A stretch of 64,000 nt of DNA from contig OY978525.1 of NCBI GenBank assembly GCA_963854835.1, positions 95,384,136 through 95,448,135 on the forward strand. Direction: 5' to 3'. The position numbers and the translations under genes were made by a program. The DNA comes from Megamerina dolium. Taxonomy: Eukaryota > Arthropoda > Insecta > Diptera > Megamerinidae. The notes beneath the pieces were generated by a model. It was not told the origin of the DNA and did no database searches. It was given only the letters and a program-made list of their open reading frames with translations. Position 1 is the stretch's first letter. Every line of letters starts with the position of its first letter. Shown here in pieces: positions 61,266 through 64,000 of the stretch.

Positions 61266-61317
61266 TTAACCGTTTTCTAGCGATTTTTGACAATCGTCAT
61301 AAGCATCATTCGCTTCG
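61266..61317 (-). CDS. Candidate small acidic exon (internal or terminal)
   Basis: The acceptor TATTCCAG is followed on the minus strand by one base completing a codon and then EANDAYDDCQKSLENG and TAA. If a weak GTTAAT donor inside ENG|GT is used, one base remains. That is the phase needed to continue into either the 61104-61121 or the 54727-54893 exon. If not used, it ends the protein itself. Its composition is protein-like, unlike chance frames nearby. Confidence 0.35.
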
Positions 61318-61451
61318 CTGGAATATGGCTAAAAATGTTCAATTTTAATTGTGCAAAACTACTTTACTTAAAGTCACATGCATAAAACAGATATAGTGAT
61401 CTAAAATATTTATGTTTTTAGTAACATGCATCTTATACATACAGTATAAGA

Positions 61452-62918
61452 AATTTTCTTTTATTTTTATTAGTAACATGCATATCTTCTTGCAAGTCAA
61501 TTATTTATTTAATTATAATTTTCAATACATACATACAACAATAAATAGTGTTAATTAGTGGTGGTGGAAACAACAAGTTTAAACGCAACACTTAAATACA
61601 TTTAGACCAAGTTGGAGAGAAAAGTACATAGTTGAAAATAAAAAAATAGGAGATTGTATTATAGCAAGGTATACCCAAAAATATATAACTACGTTCAGTT
61701 TAGTGGACGACAAGGTGTATTTCATAGAGAGTGGATAAATAGTGGTGGTGATGGTGACAAAGGTGGTTGTAGCGGTGGTGGTGGTGCTTTCTTTCTTTCT
61801 TGTTTTTGTTTTGTAAGAGAAATTAATTTCGATTTTTATTTTCATCAAAAATAAAACTTCAATAATTCAGAAAAATAAAATTTATAAAAAATAAATAATG
61901 ATGGATGTAAGTGAATGTGGATAGTGCTTGTTCGGATGATAAATGGTTAAAATATAGAATTAGTGAAGAAATAAGTATTCTATTTATAGATTCAATTATT
62001 CTAGGCGATAATGTATCGCATCATGTTGTAGTTGATTCGATCTGTTTTATACGAATAGTCTCTCTTGATTTAACCGAGTTGTGTGTTGTTTCAATATTCT
62101 GATATTCTAGTGTACAATAAATTGTTTTCTGTAATGTGTTTGATATACTAAATGCATAATAATTTGAATATAAAAGTATTTTATACTAAATTCGATAATT
62201 TTTTTTTAAACTGAACAATTTGTATGGGGACTGCATTTATTTATGGACGAAGGGCCATCGTATATTGTGTGGAGTAATATTTTGAAGAAAAAAAAAATAG
62301 CATTTCCACCTTTTTAATATGATACTTAATATTTTTTATGTGGCGTACTATTTTGGTAAAAATATTAAATTCTCAATCTATCAATATGATGGATCTAAAG
62401 ATAGAAGTACCTTCTAAATTGATTTGTTAATTAAAATATGCTATATTTCTGACTTATTGTAACATTTTCGTGGAATTCGAAATTATGACATACGACTTTA
62501 TGAGTACTTGTGAATCAAGAACATATGCTACTACATACGTCTAGACTAATTGAATCTTTTGAGAAAATGATTTAAAGTAGCTGTTTAATAAAATTTTATT
62601 GCATTGCAATCGGTTAATCAGTGTCACCATTACTTAGCAATATTTGCTTATATGTACTTAGCAATTAAATTTAGTATTACAATTATGTTAGTATTTGCAA
62701 GCATGCTTTGTGCGATTATATATTGTTTACTATGATTTTTACTACAATAAGTACTAAATAATACTACCAATATTATGAATTAATTTTTAATATTAAGAGT
62801 GATTCGAAAAGAATATAAAAAAGAGAACAGTGGGGAAACTGTAGTATGAAAAATATTGTATTTAAATTTTTGTTAAGATTTTTTTGCGACTTTCAAAAAT
62901 TTCTCCCCTTTTCTATAT
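61452..62918. repeat. Direct repeat of period 1467 bp, copy 1
   Basis: The segment from AATTTTCTTTTATTTTTATT onward is repeated 1467 bp downstream, starting at 62919. All stretches I compared are identical, including non-coding AT-rich DNA. Open frames inside are low-complexity and appear in both copies at the same offset; they do not look like genes. Copy 1 contains a GGT/GTG-rich stretch (61742-61790). Confidence 0.9.
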
Positions 62919-64000
62919 AATTTTCTTTTATTTTTATTAGTAACATGCATATCTTCTTGCAAGTCAATTATTTATTTAATTATAATTTTCAATACATACA
63001 TACAACAATAAATAGTGTTAATTAGTGGTGGTGGAAACAACAAGTTTAAACGCAACACTTAAATACATTTAGACCAAGTTGGAGAGAAAAGTACATAGTT
63101 GAAAATAAAAAAATAGGAGATTGTATTATAGCAAGGTATACCCAAAAATATATAACTACGTTCAGTTTAGTGGACGACAAGGTGTATTTCATAGAGAGTG
63201 GATAAATAGTGGTGGTGATGGTGACAAAGGTGGTTGTAGCGGTGGTGGTGGTGCTTTCTTTCTTTCTTGTTTTTGTTTTGTAAGAGAAATTAATTTCGAT
63301 TTTTATTTTCATCAAAAATAAAACTTCAATAATTCAGAAAAATAAAATTTATAAAAAATAAATAATGATGGATGTAAGTGAATGTGGATAGTGCTTGTTC
63401 GGATGATAAATGGTTAAAATATAGAATTAGTGAAGAAATAAGTATTCTATTTATAGATTCAATTATTCTAGGCGATAATGTATCGCATCATGTTGTAGTT
63501 GATTCGATCTGTTTTATACGAATAGTCTCTCTTGATTTAACCGAGTTGTGTGTTGTTTCAATATTCTGATATTCTAGTGTACAATAAATTGTTTTCTGTA
63601 ATGTGTTTGATATACTAAATGCATAATAATTTGAATATAAAAGTATTTTATACTAAATTCGATAATTTTTTTTTAAACTGAACAATTTGTATGGGGACTG
63701 CATTTATTTATGGACGAAGGGCCATCGTATATTGTGTGGAGTAATATTTTGAAGAAAAAAAAAATAGCATTTCCACCTTTTTAATATGATACTTAATATT
63801 TTTTATGTGGCGTACTATTTTGGTAAAAATATTAAATTCTCAATCTATCAATATGATGGATCTAAAGATAGAAGTACCTTCTAAATTGATTTGTTAATTA
63901 AAATATGCTATATTTCTGACTTATTGTAACATTTTCGTGGAATTCGAAATTATGACATACGACTTTATGAGTACTTGTGAATCAAGAACATATGCTACTA
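62919..64000. repeat. Direct repeat of period 1467 bp, copy 2 (cut by window end)
   Basis: This matches 61452-62533 with no difference that I can see over 1082 bases and runs off the window. The two copies are directly adjacent, so this is a tandem duplication or an assembly duplication. Nothing gene-like is seen inside. Confidence 0.9.

Noticed and set aside
61579..63569. Pairs of 60-90-residue frames repeated at 1467-bp offset
   Set aside because: They repeat only because the DNA is duplicated; composition is simple-sequence and no start or splice context supports them.
1..64000. CRISPR arrays, bacterial operons, attachment sites, rRNA genes
   Set aside because: No regularly spaced repeats or prokaryote-style gene layout; spliced genes show this is eukaryotic nuclear DNA.

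Overview
The window is AT-rich nuclear DNA from a brachyceran fly. A tephritid fruit fly is the best guess, from the fly gene families (RR-1 cuticle proteins, a DUF1091 relic, spliceosomal introns of 50-200 bp), the abundant ACATACAT/CATATGTA microsatellites and the mariner, hAT, jockey and gypsy remnants. The order is firm; the family is inferred. No bacterial, plasmid or CRISPR-like features were seen.

Layout. Positions 1-33.2 kb hold almost no intact gene. They contain a mariner-like element with one lethal deletion (2632-3917), a 102-bp tandem duplication (10101-10304), a hAT-type MITE with a perfect 8-bp target duplication (14041-14424), a probable Harbinger-type MITE (15763-16105), a tRNA-derived SINE (16893-17228), a four-exon DUF1091 pseudogene (17561-18367), a shrunken mariner relative (18416-19127), and a jockey-like non-LTR retrotransposon (19648 to about 25.8 kb) carrying an internally deleted gypsy-class LTR element inside its endonuclease (22058-24220). 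About 7 kb of gene-free DNA with an (AT)37 tract follows.

Positions 33.2-53.3 kb are the gene-bearing part. In order: an isochorismatase-family hydrolase (+), two tandem RR-1 cuticle protein genes (-), a LINE fragment, NDUFA8/ND-19 of mitochondrial complex I (+), an unrecognised 139-aa gene (-), an RBM28-type nucleolar RRM protein (-), TMEM186, a complex I assembly factor (-), a second hAT MITE, a 5'-truncated jockey copy with its own target duplication, and a 742-aa two-RRM protein (+). All exon structures were assembled by hand; every junction keeps frame, and one intron (ND-19 intron 1) must use a GC donor.

Positions 53.3-64 kb look like the 3' part of a minus-strand gene running out of the window. 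I find three small candidate exons offering two alternative C-termini, one resembling a GPI-anchor signal. A SINE with a 21-bp target duplication and a decayed mariner copy lie among them. The last 2.5 kb are a direct repeat of period 1467 bp, apparently identical as far as it can be seen.

Functionally, two complex I genes (a subunit and an assembly factor) lie within 5.2 kb next to a ribosome-biogenesis gene. The rest is cuticle, one metabolic hydrolase and layers of transposons of different ages. I did not find a convincing new multi-gene system. The best leads are the nested retrotransposon, the GC-AG intron, the alternative 3' exons and the 139-aa orphan.
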